64,000 nucleotides of DNA from Chelydra serpentina (taxonomy: Eukaryota; Chordata; Testudines; Chelydridae). Both the position numbers and the translations under genes were made by a program. The first letter of the stretch is position 1, and the number at the start of each line of letters is the position of its first letter. A model generated the notes under the pieces. The model was given only the letters and a program-made list of their open reading frames with translations. It searched no databases and was not told the DNA's origin. The DNA lies in the NCBI GenBank assembly GCA_037349315.1, contig JBAIAC010000014.1, positions 28,187,001-28,251,000 on the forward strand, written 5' to 3'. This document shows, piece by piece, positions 48,041 through 60,206 of this stretch.

Positions 48041-48399
48041 AAAGGTAGGAGAGATGGCCTGGAGGCCAAATTTTGACTGCTAAGAGATTAACGTTTGGGA
48101 TTACTATGGTAGTATTCTCTTAAATGCTTCCAGTTCTTCACACTGGCCCAAAAAGGCAAGCAGAACTGAAAAGTCTCAATGAATGGATGCAGCGATGGTG
48201 TAGGGAACAGGGATTATTGTTCATTAAGAGGAGTAACCTATAAAGGAGGAATGTGATCAACCTTAACCAAAATGGAACCAGATTGCTGAATATAAAATTA
48301 AAAAGATTGTAGAGGTAATTTTAAATTAAGGGCTGGAGGGGAAGCTGGAGGTGCAGAGGATCACATGGTTCAGGCAGAGACATTCTGTAGGGAGGAATT
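48041..48399. other. Spacer between two opposed CR1 copies
   Basis: About 360 bases without a supportable feature. It may hold decayed 5' sequence of either CR1. Confidence 0.4.
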
Positions 48400-48770
48400 T
48401 ATAAAACAGGGAAACTATATCCTGATACAGAGGATAGGAAAAAAGTTGATAAAGTACAGGTACAATCTAATGAGGAACACTGAAATGTAAAATAGTCTTC
48501 TTGAAACATAACACATGAAGGCAAGCAATAAAATATTGACAAAATGTACAATATAATGAAATGCTTATATACAACTAATAGAGATCTAAATACTAAGGTG
48601 GGTGAACTAGAGTGCCTAGCATTAGATGAGGATATTGATATAATAGGCACTGTGGAAACTTGTCAGAATTAGGATAATTAATAGTACACAGTAATACCAG
48701 GGTATAAAATATATAGAAATGACAGAGTAGGGTCATGCTGGTGGGGGAATGGCATTATATTGTGACATAC

Positions 48771-48811
48771 GTATATGTGTGTGTGTGTGTATATATAATA
48801 CATATATATAA
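48771..48811 (+). repeat. (GT)n(AT)n microsatellite
   Basis: A compound dinucleotide tract gtatatgtgtgtgtg.. changes to atatata with one interruption. It probably expanded inside the dead CR1. Confidence 0.92.
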
Positions 48812-49695
48812 TGAATCAGAGAGAGAGAACGTGAACACACCGAATATTGTGAACTCTTAAATGGATAAAATTGTAGATAGAAATTCCATGCTTGAGTAAT
48901 AAGAATATAGCAGTAAGACTATACTACCAACTACCTGACCAGGATGGCAACCCTGACTGTGAAATGCTATGGGAGATTAATGAGGCTACAAAGCAAAAAT
49001 GCAATAATAATAGGGGTCTTCAACTATCCTCTTATTGACTGGGTAAATATCACCTCAGATCATGATGCAGAGAACATTTCTAGACAAAAATGACTGCTTC
49101 TTGAAGCAGCTAGTTATGAAACCTACAAGGAGAGAGGCAATTCTTGATTTACTCCTAAGTGGAGCACAGGATCTGGTCCAAGACTTAACTATAGTTGAAC
49201 CACTTGGGAATAGTGAACATAATATAAATTAAAATTTAGTATCCTTGAGTGGGGGAAATCTCTATATAAAAACCCCACAACAATAGCATGTAACTTTAAA
49301 AGGTGGAACTACACAAGAATGAAGATTCTAGTTAAATGAAAATTAAAGGGAATAGTCCAAAATGCCTGCAAGCAGAATGGACACTGCTTAAAAACACCAT
49401 AAGAGAGACTCAGACTAAATGTATACCCCAAATTAAAAAAAGACAGCAGGAAGACCCAAAAATGCCACAATAGTTAAACAGCAGAGTAATGAAGGCCATT
49501 AGAGGCAAAAAGGCATTCTTTAAAATTTGGAAGTCAAATACTAATGCAGAAAATAGGAAGGTGCACAAACTCAGGCATGTTAGGTGGTAGGCCAAGAAAG
49601 ACTTTGAGAAGCAACTTACTCAAGATGCAAAAACTAATAGTAAACATTTTAAATACATCAGAAGCAGGAAGACTGCCAAATAGGCAGGGGGTCCA

Positions 49696-51329
49696 ATGAA
49701 CAAGAAAAGTATTAAAGGACCAGTCAAGGAAGACAAAGTCATTGCAGAGAAACTAAATGAATTCTTTGCATCAGTCTTCACTGAAGAGGATGTGGGGGAG
49801 ACACTTTCATTAGAGCTATTCTTTTTGGGTGGCAAATCTGAAGTATTGTCCCAAACTAAAGTGTCAATAGAGGTGGATTTAGAACAAATTGATAAATTAA
49901 ACAGTAATAAGTCACCAGAACCAGATGCTATTCACCCAAGAGTTCGGAAGGAACTCAAATATGAAATTGCAGAACTACTAACTGTAGTATGTAACCCTAG
50001 CACTGAAATCAGCCTCTGGACCAGATGACTGGACAGTAGGTAACATAATGCTGAGTTTTTAAAAAGGACTCCACATGCAATCTTGGCAATTACAGATGGG
50101 TAAGCCTAAATTCAATACCAAGCAAATTGGTTCAAACTATAGCGAAGAACACAATTATCAGACCGATAGATAAACATGATTTGTTGGGGAAGAGTCAACA
50201 TTGGTGAGGCATGATGTTCCTTAACAAAAGCAATCTACTAGAATTCTTTGAGGTAGTCAACAAGTATAGGTGAAGGGTGATACAGTCAATATAATATAGT
50301 TGGGTTTTCAGAAAGCAAGTGCAAGGTCCCTCACTGAGGGTTCTTAAGGAAATGAAGTAGCTATGGGATAAGAGGGAAAGTTCTCTCATGAAACAGTAAC
50401 TGGTTGAAAGATAGGAATCAATGGAGAGAGGTGAGCAGTGGGGTCCCCCAAGAATCTGTACAGGGAACTGTGCTTTTCAACATATTAAAGATCTGGAAAG
50501 GGGAGTGAAAAATGAAGTGACAAAGTTTGAAGACAATGCAAAATTAGTCAAGATAATAGAGTCCAGTGGAGACTGGGAGGAGTTAGAGGGATCTCACAAA
50601 ACTGGATGACTAGGCAACAAAATGATGGAATTAAACACCAATAAGAGTATAAAATAATGTAAACTGGAAAGAGTCATCCCAAGTATACATACAAAATGAT
50701 GGGGTCTAATTTGCCTATTATACATCCAAGAAAAAAATCTTGGAGTGACCATTGATAGTTCTCTGTAAACTTCCACTCAAGGCACAGTAGTGGTCAAAAA
50801 GTCTAACTGTGTTAGGATCTATTAGGAAAGGGATAGAAAATAAGACATAAAATATCATAATGCCATTATATAAATCTATGGTGCACCCACACCTTGAATA
50901 CTGTGTCTAGTACTGCTCACCTCATCTTAAAAAAGATATGGTGGAACTGGAAAAAGTTCAGACAATGGCAACAAAGATGATCATGTGTATGGAACAGGTT
51001 CCATGGAAGGAGAGACTGAAAGAAATTAGGGCTGTTGAACCTACCAAAAAAATGCCTAAGGGAGGATATGATAGTCTATACAATCATGAATGGAAAAAGT
51101 GAACAGAGAGGTGTTATTTACCCTTTCACACAATACAAAAACAAAAGGTTACCTGATGAAAATAATAGATAGCAGGTTTAATACAAAGAAGTGGAAGTTA
51201 TTTTTCATAGAACGCACAACTGACCCGTTGAATTTGTTGCCAGAGGATGTTGTGAAGGTCAAAAGTATAACTGGGTTCAACAGAGAATTGGATATGTTCA
51301 TGGAGAATATGTTCATGAATGGCTATTAG
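49696..51329 (+). pseudogene. CR1 ORF2 remnant, plus strand
   Basis: The 49696-50028 frame has KLNEFFASVFTEEDVGE and KSPEPDAIHPRVRKEL, the linker just before the reverse transcriptase. Later pieces read NYRWVSLNS-like near 50090 and GVPQESVQGTVLFN-like near 50440. VTKFEDNAKLVK near 50517 stands where [10 protein letters not shown] is expected, so the second catalytic aspartate is changed to asparagine. The last frame (51090-51329) holds PLNLLPEDVVKVKSITGFNREL. Frameshifts lie between all pieces. Confidence 0.85.
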
Positions 51330-51515
51330 CCAAGATGGTCAGGGATGAAACCCCATGCTCGGGGAGGGTCAGCAATGAAAAATTGGGGTGTATCATACCA
51401 TAATTGTCCTTCTGTATACTCTCCCTGAAGCTCTGGTATGAGCCACTGTCCGAGACGGACTATTGTACAAGATGAACCAGGGTCTAACCCAGTGTGGCAG
51501 CTCTTCTGATTTTAT

Positions 51516-52357
51516 TATACCAATTTTCACGTTCCATTTGATTCTTTTGAAGCATTTTTTTTTTCTTGTTAGGCTTTGGATTTCCCCAATTTTCCTCTGT
51601 TAAATATTTGCAAATCTAAAGTTCTTTCACTAGGTAACAAGTGCATTTTTGAACACTGCTCTGTTAACTGTTTGGCTACAGATTTTTTCAGATCTTACAT
51701 AATGCAGAATTTTAAGCATTTCACACTGTTTGTTTTCAGTTGAACTGATTACTGTTTCCATAATTAACTGATTGGTTCATTATCTTTAATCCTTCAACAG
51801 AACTTTAAATATTCACCTATATCCCTTCACTTTGTTTTTTAAAAAAGCCTGTTTCCCTACTTGATTTACTATGGGTAATGGATGCTACAGATAAGTGCCT
51901 ATTTTAAAAGCAAGTAAAGAAGTCCCTTATTTTATTAGTCCTCCTCTGAGAAATCAGCTTCTAAATTGTTTAATCTAATACAAACAGGCTCATATCGCCA
52001 CATAGTGCCTTTTGCCTTAGCCCTCCATCCTTTACTTATCCTTATTGTCTTTTTACTTTACTACCTCTAGGATCTCTTTGCTGTCACCCTCCTATTATCA
52101 TGAGGATAAGAATATCAAAAGTTCTTACATCTTTCTCACCTGTAACAAGTTTCAGCTTGACAGAAATGCTGGACTTCCAGTAAATCACATAGCAATGTGT
52201 CACCCATTTTTTAATATTATATACATGTTCTCATGTTGTACTTCATTCTGTATAATACTTTGTAGCAGAGAGATTCTACTGTGGACAGTAGTCTCTAAAC
52301 CCAACCTGCCAGGCATTTTTCCAGGTAGCAGCTAGAAGTGCTTTGGTTTTGTTCTAG
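51516..52357. other. Stretch without a recognisable gene
   Basis: AT-rich, with no supportable feature. Confidence 0.5.
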
Positions 52358-53275
52358 TGTCAGATCGTTCCTGTGAGCCCCCTCATGGCTTGAAGTCACG
52401 CAGCAGGCTTCTTGCCATCAATCTTCCCTCTCTTCAGGGCTCCTCAACTAAACTCACAACAGATCAATTTCACAGGCCCTTCCAGCAAGGCTTTATTTAT
52501 TTTACAAAACAGCAAACCAAAAATGAAAAGTAGCAGTAGGTAGTTACCCTGCTGACTTTAATCTCTGCCCTCAGGGGTATCTCTGTTGGGATTTCCTCTG
52601 TGATCTTTTCCACTCAGTTTATCCAGAACACCTTGTCCAGTTCTGGGAGAACTATTCATCCAGTTCTCTGGGATTCAAAAAAAAAAAAGCCAACACAATT
52701 CAATTCCACATTTTGTCACTCAGGTATCTTTACCTGGCATACAGCAAAGCTACACTGAGTCGATCAGACTCAATTGTAGGGGGTGGGCATAGTTACACAG
52801 AAAACCTCTTCCTTTACATACATTTACACATTAAACTGCATCACATTTTTGGGGATTAGCTTGGTTACTTTGCAGGAACCAATATCTGTGCAGCATGCTC
52901 TGGCCATGTAGAACCTGATCTTTACATTCCAGGTTTATCTTGTTCATTGTCTGTAGCACCAGGGTATTTCTGCTTATATTAGCTAGAACAGCCATCCTGA
53001 CTCCCTATGAAGTTCCTATTTACAATTTACCCTTCCATTTGCCTTCCCAATCATGCCCAAGAAGAAATGAGGCCAGATACTTATGTCTAACCAGGCCTAC
53101 AATCTCCTCCAAAGCTACTGCCAGGCTTCCTGCTTCTGCCTCTCAGCACCCTTTGTTTCCATTGTCCGATTCCTTTTATAGGGAATCAGGCGATCCCTGT
53201 TCAGGTGTGCCTTCTTAGTACCCTGGTTGTCTGGATCCAGCCCTCTGGCCCTTAAAGGGGCAAGCCATTCTGTTA
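52358..53275. mobile_element. Possible LTR-like element
   Basis: It begins TGTCAGATCG and ends TTCTGTTA, a weak inverted pair (TGTCAGA against TAACAGA). The body differs in composition from the flanks and carries a TTTATTTATTTTAC stretch, which on the minus strand looks like poly(A) signals. GTTCT occurs just outside both ends (52351-52355 and 53278-53282) but not directly abutting them. No coding remnant is present. Boundaries and class are uncertain. Confidence 0.42.
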
Positions 53276-53370
53276 ATGTTCTCCAGCTTTTTTATTCTAG
53301 AGACTTTTAGAAATAGTACCATGGATCATTGATAGTCCATAGATGGATGAGAACCACTGCTATATACTAA

Positions 53371-53665
53371 GGGCTGGTCCACACTGGGGCGGGGGATCGA
53401 TCTAGGAAACGCAACTTCAGCTACAAGAATAGCGTAGCTGAAGTCAACGTTTCGTAGATTGAACTAAATATACTTACTGCGGGTCCACGTGGCACAGGCA
53501 GGCTCCCCCGTCGACAGCGCTTCCTCCTCTTGGTGAGCAGGAGTTCCGCAGTTGACGGGGGAGCGCTTCTGGGATCAATTTATCATGTCCAGATGAGATG
53601 CGATAAATCGATCCCAGAAGATCGATCTCTACCCGCCGAATCGGGCGGGAAGTGTGGACTAGCCC
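53371..53665. mobile_element. Harbinger-type MITE, 295 bp, TAA-flanked
   Basis: The ends GGGCTGGTCCACACT and AGTGTGGACTAGCCC are inverted repeats with one mismatch, flanked by TAA on both sides (53368-53370 and 53666-53668). The interior contains a cttcagctac...gtagctgaag hairpin and gggatcaat/atcgatccc arms. Termini resemble those of the 4.7-kb Harbinger, so an enzyme of that kind probably moved it. Confidence 0.92.
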
Positions 53666-55272
53666 TAAGCAAAATATCCACATTATCTCTCTCATCTTTA
53701 AATGTATTGATTTCTGTATAGCAGGAATCATAAACAAAAATTAAGGTAATGATACTATTACCCCTTTTTGACCTGAATGTCCACTCAAAGTACAAGGCCC
53801 TAAGGGTATTCCAGTTGGGAGTAGAAATCGATGGTGTAGTCAGGCATTTTCTGTGATGCATCCTTGTTCAGATCCAAGGAATGTACGAAGTTTGCAGGAG
53901 GAACCAAAAACAAAAAGAGAGTTTCTTTGCTTATCAGCCCAAGCGTCTTTTGTCAGAACCGGACACAGAAGCTCCCTCTCCAACTTCTTTCAGGGTTGTA
54001 CACTGTGTTTCTGCAGGCTGTCTGTCTCTCTCAGTATATGTTGCCTCAGTTTTTCTGTTCATGTGTCTCTCTGTGTGCACTGAATTTCTGTCTGCACTTC
54101 CGATTGACACATAAAAGCACATCTGATCAAGCAATAGACAGCTGACCCTTCCACATGTTGCTAGTTACTGGGCAGACTCCACTATGCCTTGTTTTAAATG
54201 GGGCTCTTTAACTGTCTCTTACAGTTATCTTAATGGAAGGGCATGTTCACTCCCATCAGTTTCAAAGAGGTTTTAACCCAAACCGTAAAAATACAAAATC
54301 ATTATTAAAATTGTCTACCTGTATCTATATATTTACAGACCCATACTGAACACACAAATAATACCAAAGACTGAGTGAGTAGCAATGACTATATTTTGTG
54401 TTATATTGTATTATCAGGAATAAATTATACTCCTCAGCAAATTGTTCTTCCATCACTACTATTCTTTTAATATCTGTTCAGTTATGAAATACCGCTGCAT
54501 GGAATCAGCCAGTATACAGATGTGACAGGCAAAAAAGATTGCTGGTTATTAGAGCACATTTATGTAAATATGGAAGATGTGGTTATGTCATTTACTAAAA
54601 TTCTGGCAGATTTGTCAGGGTGATACATGTGAGGAATGAGAAGGCAGTTCTAATAACTTTTCAAATGACCACTTTCAGTACTTGCATTTCAAATAGGATG
54701 TTTTCAGTGATTTTAAAAATACTCTTTGTTCTTACATTGGCAGAGAGCAAAATAAAATAGAGACTTTCTAATTTTATGAAGTTTTTCTGTGTCCCTACAT
54801 CTAAATAGCTTCATTTCATTCAACTAAATCTAGCAGGAGATTAGATCATAATATGGAATAATTTATTTATTTTTCTTTTTTTGGTAAATGGAGAACAATG
54901 TTAAAATCTTAGTTATTTGAAAAATAAAACAACCCTGCTCATCTACAATGACTACTTTCATCACATATTTCAAGAAGCAGAAGTTGTTCATGCTGATGTG
55001 TGCTGCACATTAGAGTTAGCATTCATAATTCATAAACCCAGGTGCTTTGGGGGACCAGAATATAATGCACTCTATCACATCAAGGCTGGTCTATCACTAT
55101 GTATAAACTAATTTTGTTTTTAAATTTCATTTCATTGTAATTGTTCATTAGGGGCTAGACTGTTACTTTGACTGTGCACCTGCACAGGGGAGTAAAAACA
55201 CCTTTACGCTGCTGTGCAGGCTACCTGGGTAAAGCCATACATGCCTCCCAGACTATATACTACCCCATCTTA
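53666..55272. other. Stretch without a recognisable gene
   Basis: No exon or paired transposon ends were seen. Three overlapping plus-strand frames at 53853-54145 share the same DNA, so at most one could be real; none resembles a known protein. Confidence 0.5.
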
Positions 55273-55562
55273 GGGTACGTCTACACTACCCGCCCGATTC
55301 GGCGGGTAGAGATTGATCTTCTGGGATCGATTTATTGCATCTCATGTAGATGCGATAAATTGATCCCAGAAGCGCTCCCCGTCGACTCTGGAACTCCAGC
55401 TTGGCGCGAGGAGTAAGCGGAGTCGACGGGGGAGCCAGCCTGCACCGCGTGGAAGTAAGTAATTTTAATTCTATCTAAGATACTTCGACTTCAGCTACGC
55501 TATTCTCGTAGCTGAAGTTGCGTATCTTAGATCGATCCCCCCCCCACAGTGTGGACCAGGCC
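55273..55562. mobile_element. Harbinger-type MITE, 290 bp, TTA-flanked
   Basis: The ends are GGGTACGTCTACACT and AGTGTGGACCAGGCC, flanked by TTA (55270-55272 and 55563-55565). The interior is mostly two inverted-repeat modules: atcgatttattgcatct with its partner, and cttcagctac with gtagctgaag. It is the same family as 53371, in the opposite orientation for the hairpin modules. Confidence 0.92.
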
Positions 55563-55858
55563 TTAGTGTTGTTCCCCAAGTAAAAACTAGCTCTTGCTTT
55601 GTCTGTAGCTTCTTCTGCATGGGTTTAATGAGGAAAAAACAAACCATAAAGCCTCACAAGCTCTTTCACATCTTAGCATACGCTTTTCTGAAGGAAATCC
55701 CATTATGGATTTCCCTGATTTTAAGGGTATTTCCATTCACTGCTGAAGCCTCCTAGAGGAGTGATTTTTACGAGGAGACTCTCCTGAAGCCTGTTGAATA
55801 TAAGCAGAGTTGGCCAAATTCTGAAAACTGTTCCACAAATGTTCATTTGCATTTGAAG
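55563..55858. other. Short spacer without a recognisable feature
   Basis: No gene or repeat seen between the MITE and the TA-flanked element. Confidence 0.5.
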
Positions 55859-55860
55859 TA

Positions 55861-56232
55861 GAGCTGTCAAGCGATTAACAAATAATCGTAATTAATCACA
55901 CAATTAAAAAAATTAAATGTGATTAATCACAGTTTTAACGGCACGGTTAAACAATAGTAGAATACCATTTATTTAAATATTTGTTGCGTTTTCTATCATT
56001 TCAAATATAAGGTCCGGGCTGAGGGCTCTGGAATTCACACCTGCTCGGGGCTCCAACTGCCAGGAAACCGCAGGCTGGGGCTGCTCCAGCCTCTCTGCTG
56101 CTTCCAGAGCTGCAGGCTGAGACTTCAGCCCCCTGCTGCTGAGGCCTCCCGCCCCACCCACAGACATGCGATTAACATGTTAATTTTGCTTTCAGCTAAT
56201 CGCAGAAGTTAACTACAATTAATTGACGGCCA
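55861..56232. mobile_element. TA-flanked DNA transposon, 372 bp
   Basis: The ends GAGCTGTCAA and TTGACGGCCA form imperfect 10-bp inverted repeats, with TA outside each (55859-55860 and 56233-56234). Inside, attaatcac/gtgattaat modules recur near both ends, around a GC-rich centre (56010-56160). The terminal 'gctgtcaagcgattaa' is a familiar vertebrate repeat start. The TA duplication would suit a Tc1/mariner-type enzyme, but superfamily is not certain. Confidence 0.7.
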
Positions 56233-56522
56233 TACTTTTAAGTATTTACACACCTTTCAGATTTACTTTCCATGAGTGTTTGAGCAATTGAACTTCATTG
56301 GCATGAATGTTTGGTAAGGGTGAAATTTGTCCCTTGTCTTAGGCCTTTGATGGCCGTCTACATAGGGGTGAAGTCACCCAGGAAGTATATTTCAAAATTA
56401 CCAGCACAAGTATTCATAAAAGTTGATTTTTAAAATCTGTACACATGAATATTCATGTTGTAAGTGCTTGCACGCTCATCCAATCAGGAAGCAGAAATAA
56501 AACTATGTGAATGTGGTCACCA
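56233..56522. other. Short spacer without a recognisable feature
   Basis: No gene or repeat seen before the CR1 tail. Confidence 0.5.
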
Positions 56523-56857
56523 CTAATCGTAGAATTGTAGGGTAGAAGGCATTGCAAGGGTCATCTAGTCTAACCCACTGCCAAGATGCAGGATTTGTTG
56601 TGTCTAAACCATCCACGAGAGATGGTGATCCAGCCTCCTTTTGAAAGCCTCCAGTGAAGGAGATTCCACAACCTCCCTAGGCAGTCTGTCCCATTATCCT
56701 ACTGTTCTTATAGTTAGGAACTTTTTCCTGAGATTTAATCTAAATCTGATATGCTGTAGTTTGAACACATTGCCTCTTGTCCTGCCCTCTGTGGCAAGAG
56801 AGAAGAGTTTTTCTCCATATTTTTATGGCATCCTTTCAAGTTTTTATGCCTGCTGCT
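56523..56857 (-). mobile_element. CR1 3' fragment, minus strand, joined to a MITE piece
   Basis: The left end 'aatcgtagaattgtaggg' and 'tcatctagtctaaccc' are reverse CR1 3' sequence. It continues with 'gaaggagattccacaacctcc' and 'cctcttgtcctgccctctg', coding for the ORF2 C-terminus, until it stops at the MITE fragment. Confidence 0.88.
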
Positions 56858-56984
56858 TGTGGACCCGCGGTAAGTGCTTTTAAGTTCGAACTAAGAGACT
56901 TCGACTTCAGCTACGTTATTCACGTAGCTGAAATTGCGTATCTTAGTTCGATTCGCCCTCCCCCCCCCCAGTGTGGACCAGGCC
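56858..56984. mobile_element. Truncated Harbinger-type MITE
   Basis: Only the right part is present: cttcagctacgt/acgtagctga hairpin arms, a C-run and the end AGTGTGGACCAGGCC followed by TAA. The left end is missing, and the piece abuts CR1 sequence, so a deletion or rearrangement removed the rest. Confidence 0.85.
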
Positions 56985-59492
56985 TAATACACAAATCTCA
57001 AGTAGCAAATAGTTAATATTTAGCCCCTGCCAAAAATTGTTTGCAGTCAAACAATATAGTTAAAATGCATTGAATATTTTCACATACATTATGAAAAATC
57101 ACCCTGCTTTTTTGAGTTTCCATAAGCAAAGATACTAAGTTTGCTAAACAAATTGTTTATTATTATTTGTTTTATTTTATTATTTATTTGTTGCTCCTGT
57201 TTGTTCATGGTATTACAGTAGTGCCCACAAGCCTATTCGGGTATTAGGGTCTCTTTATATAGCGCCCAGCATATAGTTACATATAGTTATATATACATAT
57301 ATATGTTATGAAGGAGATGAAACAAATAAATATAGGAGGATAATAGAACAGTTACACGAGGATTTATTCAGCTCTAGTTATAAGGATCTTTTCCTTTTTT
57401 AAATGTCATAAATCTGCTAAGCGACCTTTAGTAAGAAGTGATATGTTAGCTCCACTATATTCTGAAAAGTGTCCATATTAATGAGAGAGAAGAATTATTA
57501 GTACTTAGGATAATAGAGCATAATTAATTTGAAGAATTGTTCTTGTTTTTATTAGTTACTAATAGAGCAAAAACAGCATGTTAAATGTTTAAAGTAACGG
57601 ACAGATATAGGTGAACAATTTATTTTTTTTCGTAATTAAAAAAAACCCACACATTGTTTTGGGTGAACCCAAAACAACAATTATTTGATTTTTTCTCATT
57701 AATCAAAAAAACAGATTAAATATTTTTACCCTTTTTGTGAGTTTTTTTGTTAAACATAGCAACATTTTTAAATGAAATGTATTGAAATGAAAAGTCAAAA
57801 CATTTCAATTTGAAAATGTTGAAACAAAACGTTTCCAGTTTCTTAGGATTTGCTTTTCTTCGCTTTTATTTGGTTGAAACTATTAGCTGAAATCTATCTG
57901 AATTTGCGAACAGTTTTTTTTAGCTAAATAAACTATATTTATCTTCCCCACCCCCACCCCCCCAAAATGGGACCAGCTCTACTAATAGAATATCATGGAC
58001 TCAACTGAAGCATCCTGTGAAGTGAGCTGGTCTAGTCATTTAACTCAGGATGGCCCACCTGGGCCTCACAGAGTACAAAGTAAACAAAAGGATCTTTCAT
58101 TGATTCAAACTAAAAAGTAGTCAGTGGGACATGCTTCCTCCCCTCCCCATAATTATTTCCTATTCAAAGGGAAGCATAAATACATCCATTCCAGGGTTTC
58201 AAACTCTATTGCAACTTGTTGGAGAAAATGCAAGATATTTTTTTATTCCTTCAAGCCTGAATGTATAAATTCTTGAGTTAATCTCTGGTTTTAGGTCTTA
58301 TTTATTATTCCTTCCATGTATTCTAGAACAACCTTTTCTTTGATTTTACTCTTTGTAGCCATCATGCTGATTGAACACCAGTTTTGTTTTCTTGGAAATA
58401 AATGTGTTCTGCTGAAAAGGGCTCTAGTTGTTAAAGTGCAAGAATTACAACAAGGCAGTTGTTCAATTAAAAAAGTCCTCATTAAATGATAAAAAAAAAT
58501 CTAGTACATGCTGAAAAGAAATTTACCACCAAGGATTCCAGAATGGAATATTTAAATAGTTTTGTATACTTTCATGAATTTTAATTGTCACTTGCTTTCT
58601 CTGTCAGTTGAAGCAGAAATTATCCACCTGATATAATTTAAACATCCATGTGATTTTTGAGTTAGATTTAGTATGAACATTAGCACTTTGCTGAACAGTC
58701 TGACATGGAAAAGTGCAGGGTTGATCTTGTCTTAAGCCACTGGAGAACTGTGGCACATTTATTTTTAATATTTTAAACAATGAAACACTTAAATATTGGG
58801 GAAATGCTTGACAATTTCATGCTATAGAAATTCCTTGGATTTTTATATTTTATTTTTAGCTCCATGCACAATTTGTTAGTTGATCCTTACTTGTGAGCTG
58901 ATCTAATGTGCATTGGCACTTGCAGCTGTGGTAAATGCATACACAAATCTGGGTACATGATTTCACACACATTATTGCAAATTAAAAATCTGGTCCTTAG
59001 CTATCAGTTATCACTTTCAGTGTGCGTTCAGATATTCACCAGTCTACTCTATTAGCGGAAATTGCTAGAGGGCCTTTTACAAAGTGAGAACTGCACAGTA
59101 GTATTGAATAGGAAATACAGAATTAAGAATCTCTCAAGGCCTAAGGACTTTGTCCTCAGCAGTTGCTTAATGTGGCTTAAATTGTATAATGGGGGTGGGG
59201 AGGTGGATTTATTTTGTGTAATAAAAATGAAACAAGTGTTTATTTTTCTTGTTAATGTTCATTGCAGTGTTGATATGGTTTTGGTATTACACATTCATTT
59301 AAATATTAATGTTAGCATCTGCTCAGCTCCGTGTAAGAAATGTTATGTGAGGCAACAAGGAGGTGAGATACTTTCCTTCTGTTATTGCAGTGTCCCCATG
59401 TTCCCTCAGGGAGATAGAGGGAAAGGAAGAAATGAACCTTTAGAAAGTAGAGTGCGATAGGAATTTGTCAAAATGGTATGAATGGCATAAAG
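56985..59492. other. Stretch without a recognisable gene
   Basis: AT-rich with T/A homopolymers near 57620-57720 and a TA-rich tract at 57272-57306. Frames are short; the 132-codon frame at 59062-59460 has no recognisable domain. Confidence 0.55.
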
Positions 59493-60206
59493 CAGGGGTT
59501 TCAAACACGTGTCCCATGGGCCACATGCAGCCCCCGGAAGCGCTCCCCTTCAGCCCCCCACTCCTCCCCCCTCCCTCCCAGAAACCACGAAGGCGCTGGA
59601 CAACTGTTCTGGTGGCGGAACTTCAGAACATAATTCGGGGGGGTGGTGCGGGGAGCCCAGCGGGCCGCAGGGAAGCGCTCCACCGGGCTCCCCGTGCGCC
59701 CCCCCCCCCCGAGTTACGTTCTGAAGTTCTGCCGCCAGACCAGAACAGCTGTCTGGCGGCTTCGCGGTTTCTGGGAGGGAGGGGGGAGGAGCGGGAAGTG
59801 CGCACACAGGAGGGGGGGGAGAGGAGGCAGGCCGCCGGGCTCCCCCCACCCCCAGTTATGTTCTGTGGCTGCCAACTCCCCTCACCCCGCCCTGCCCCCC
59901 AGTTACGTTCTGTCGCCGCTAAGATCCCCATTCCCTCCGTGCTGCTCCAAGGTTCTATTTTTACCCCCAGGCAGTTCCCACTGCCAGAATAGCTGTTTGG
60001 AGGCTTCGTGGTTTCTGGGAGGGAGGGGGGAGGAGCGGGAAGCCACGCATACAGGGGAGGAAGCGGAGAAGGGGTGGGGCCTAATGGAAGGGGTGGAGTG
60101 GGGGTGGGGCCAGAGGCAGTGAGGGAGCGGGGTCAGTGATGCGGCCCTCGGGCGAATGCACTAGTCCTCATGCGACCCTTGTGGTAATTTCAGTTTGAGA
60201 CCCCAG
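59493..60206. mobile_element. Non-autonomous hAT transposon, GC-rich, 714 bp
   Basis: The left end CAGGGGTTTCAAAC and right end GTTTGAGACCCCAG are imperfect inverted repeats, flanked by the perfect 8-bp GCATAAAG (59485-59492 and 60207-60214). Inside, a module of about 58 bp beginning cagaacagctgt occurs at 59741-59798 and again, directly, at 59985-60042, and in inverted form at 59561-59611. The open frames on both strands are products of GC-rich repeats, not genes. Confidence 0.93.

Larger units (their letters stand above)
48400..51515 (+). mobile_element. Old CR1 LINE, plus strand
   Basis: The order is endonuclease-like remnant (about 48600-49250), linker, reverse transcriptase (about 50090-50600), ORF2 C-terminus (to 51329) and 3' end. 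The end reads 'gtctaacccagtgtggcagctcttctga', the plus-strand form of the subfamily also seen at 36808. It is full of indels and stops. A TG/TA microsatellite lies inside. The 5' limit is approximate. Confidence 0.86.

Noticed and set aside
53853..54145. Three overlapping plus-strand frames of 76-93 codons
   Set aside because: Mutually overlapping in all three frames, with no domain, splice or promoter context; consistent with chance.
59465..60122. 175- and 159-codon frames
   Set aside because: They lie in the GC-rich hAT element with repeated modules; frames are open on both strands and the peptide is low-complexity.
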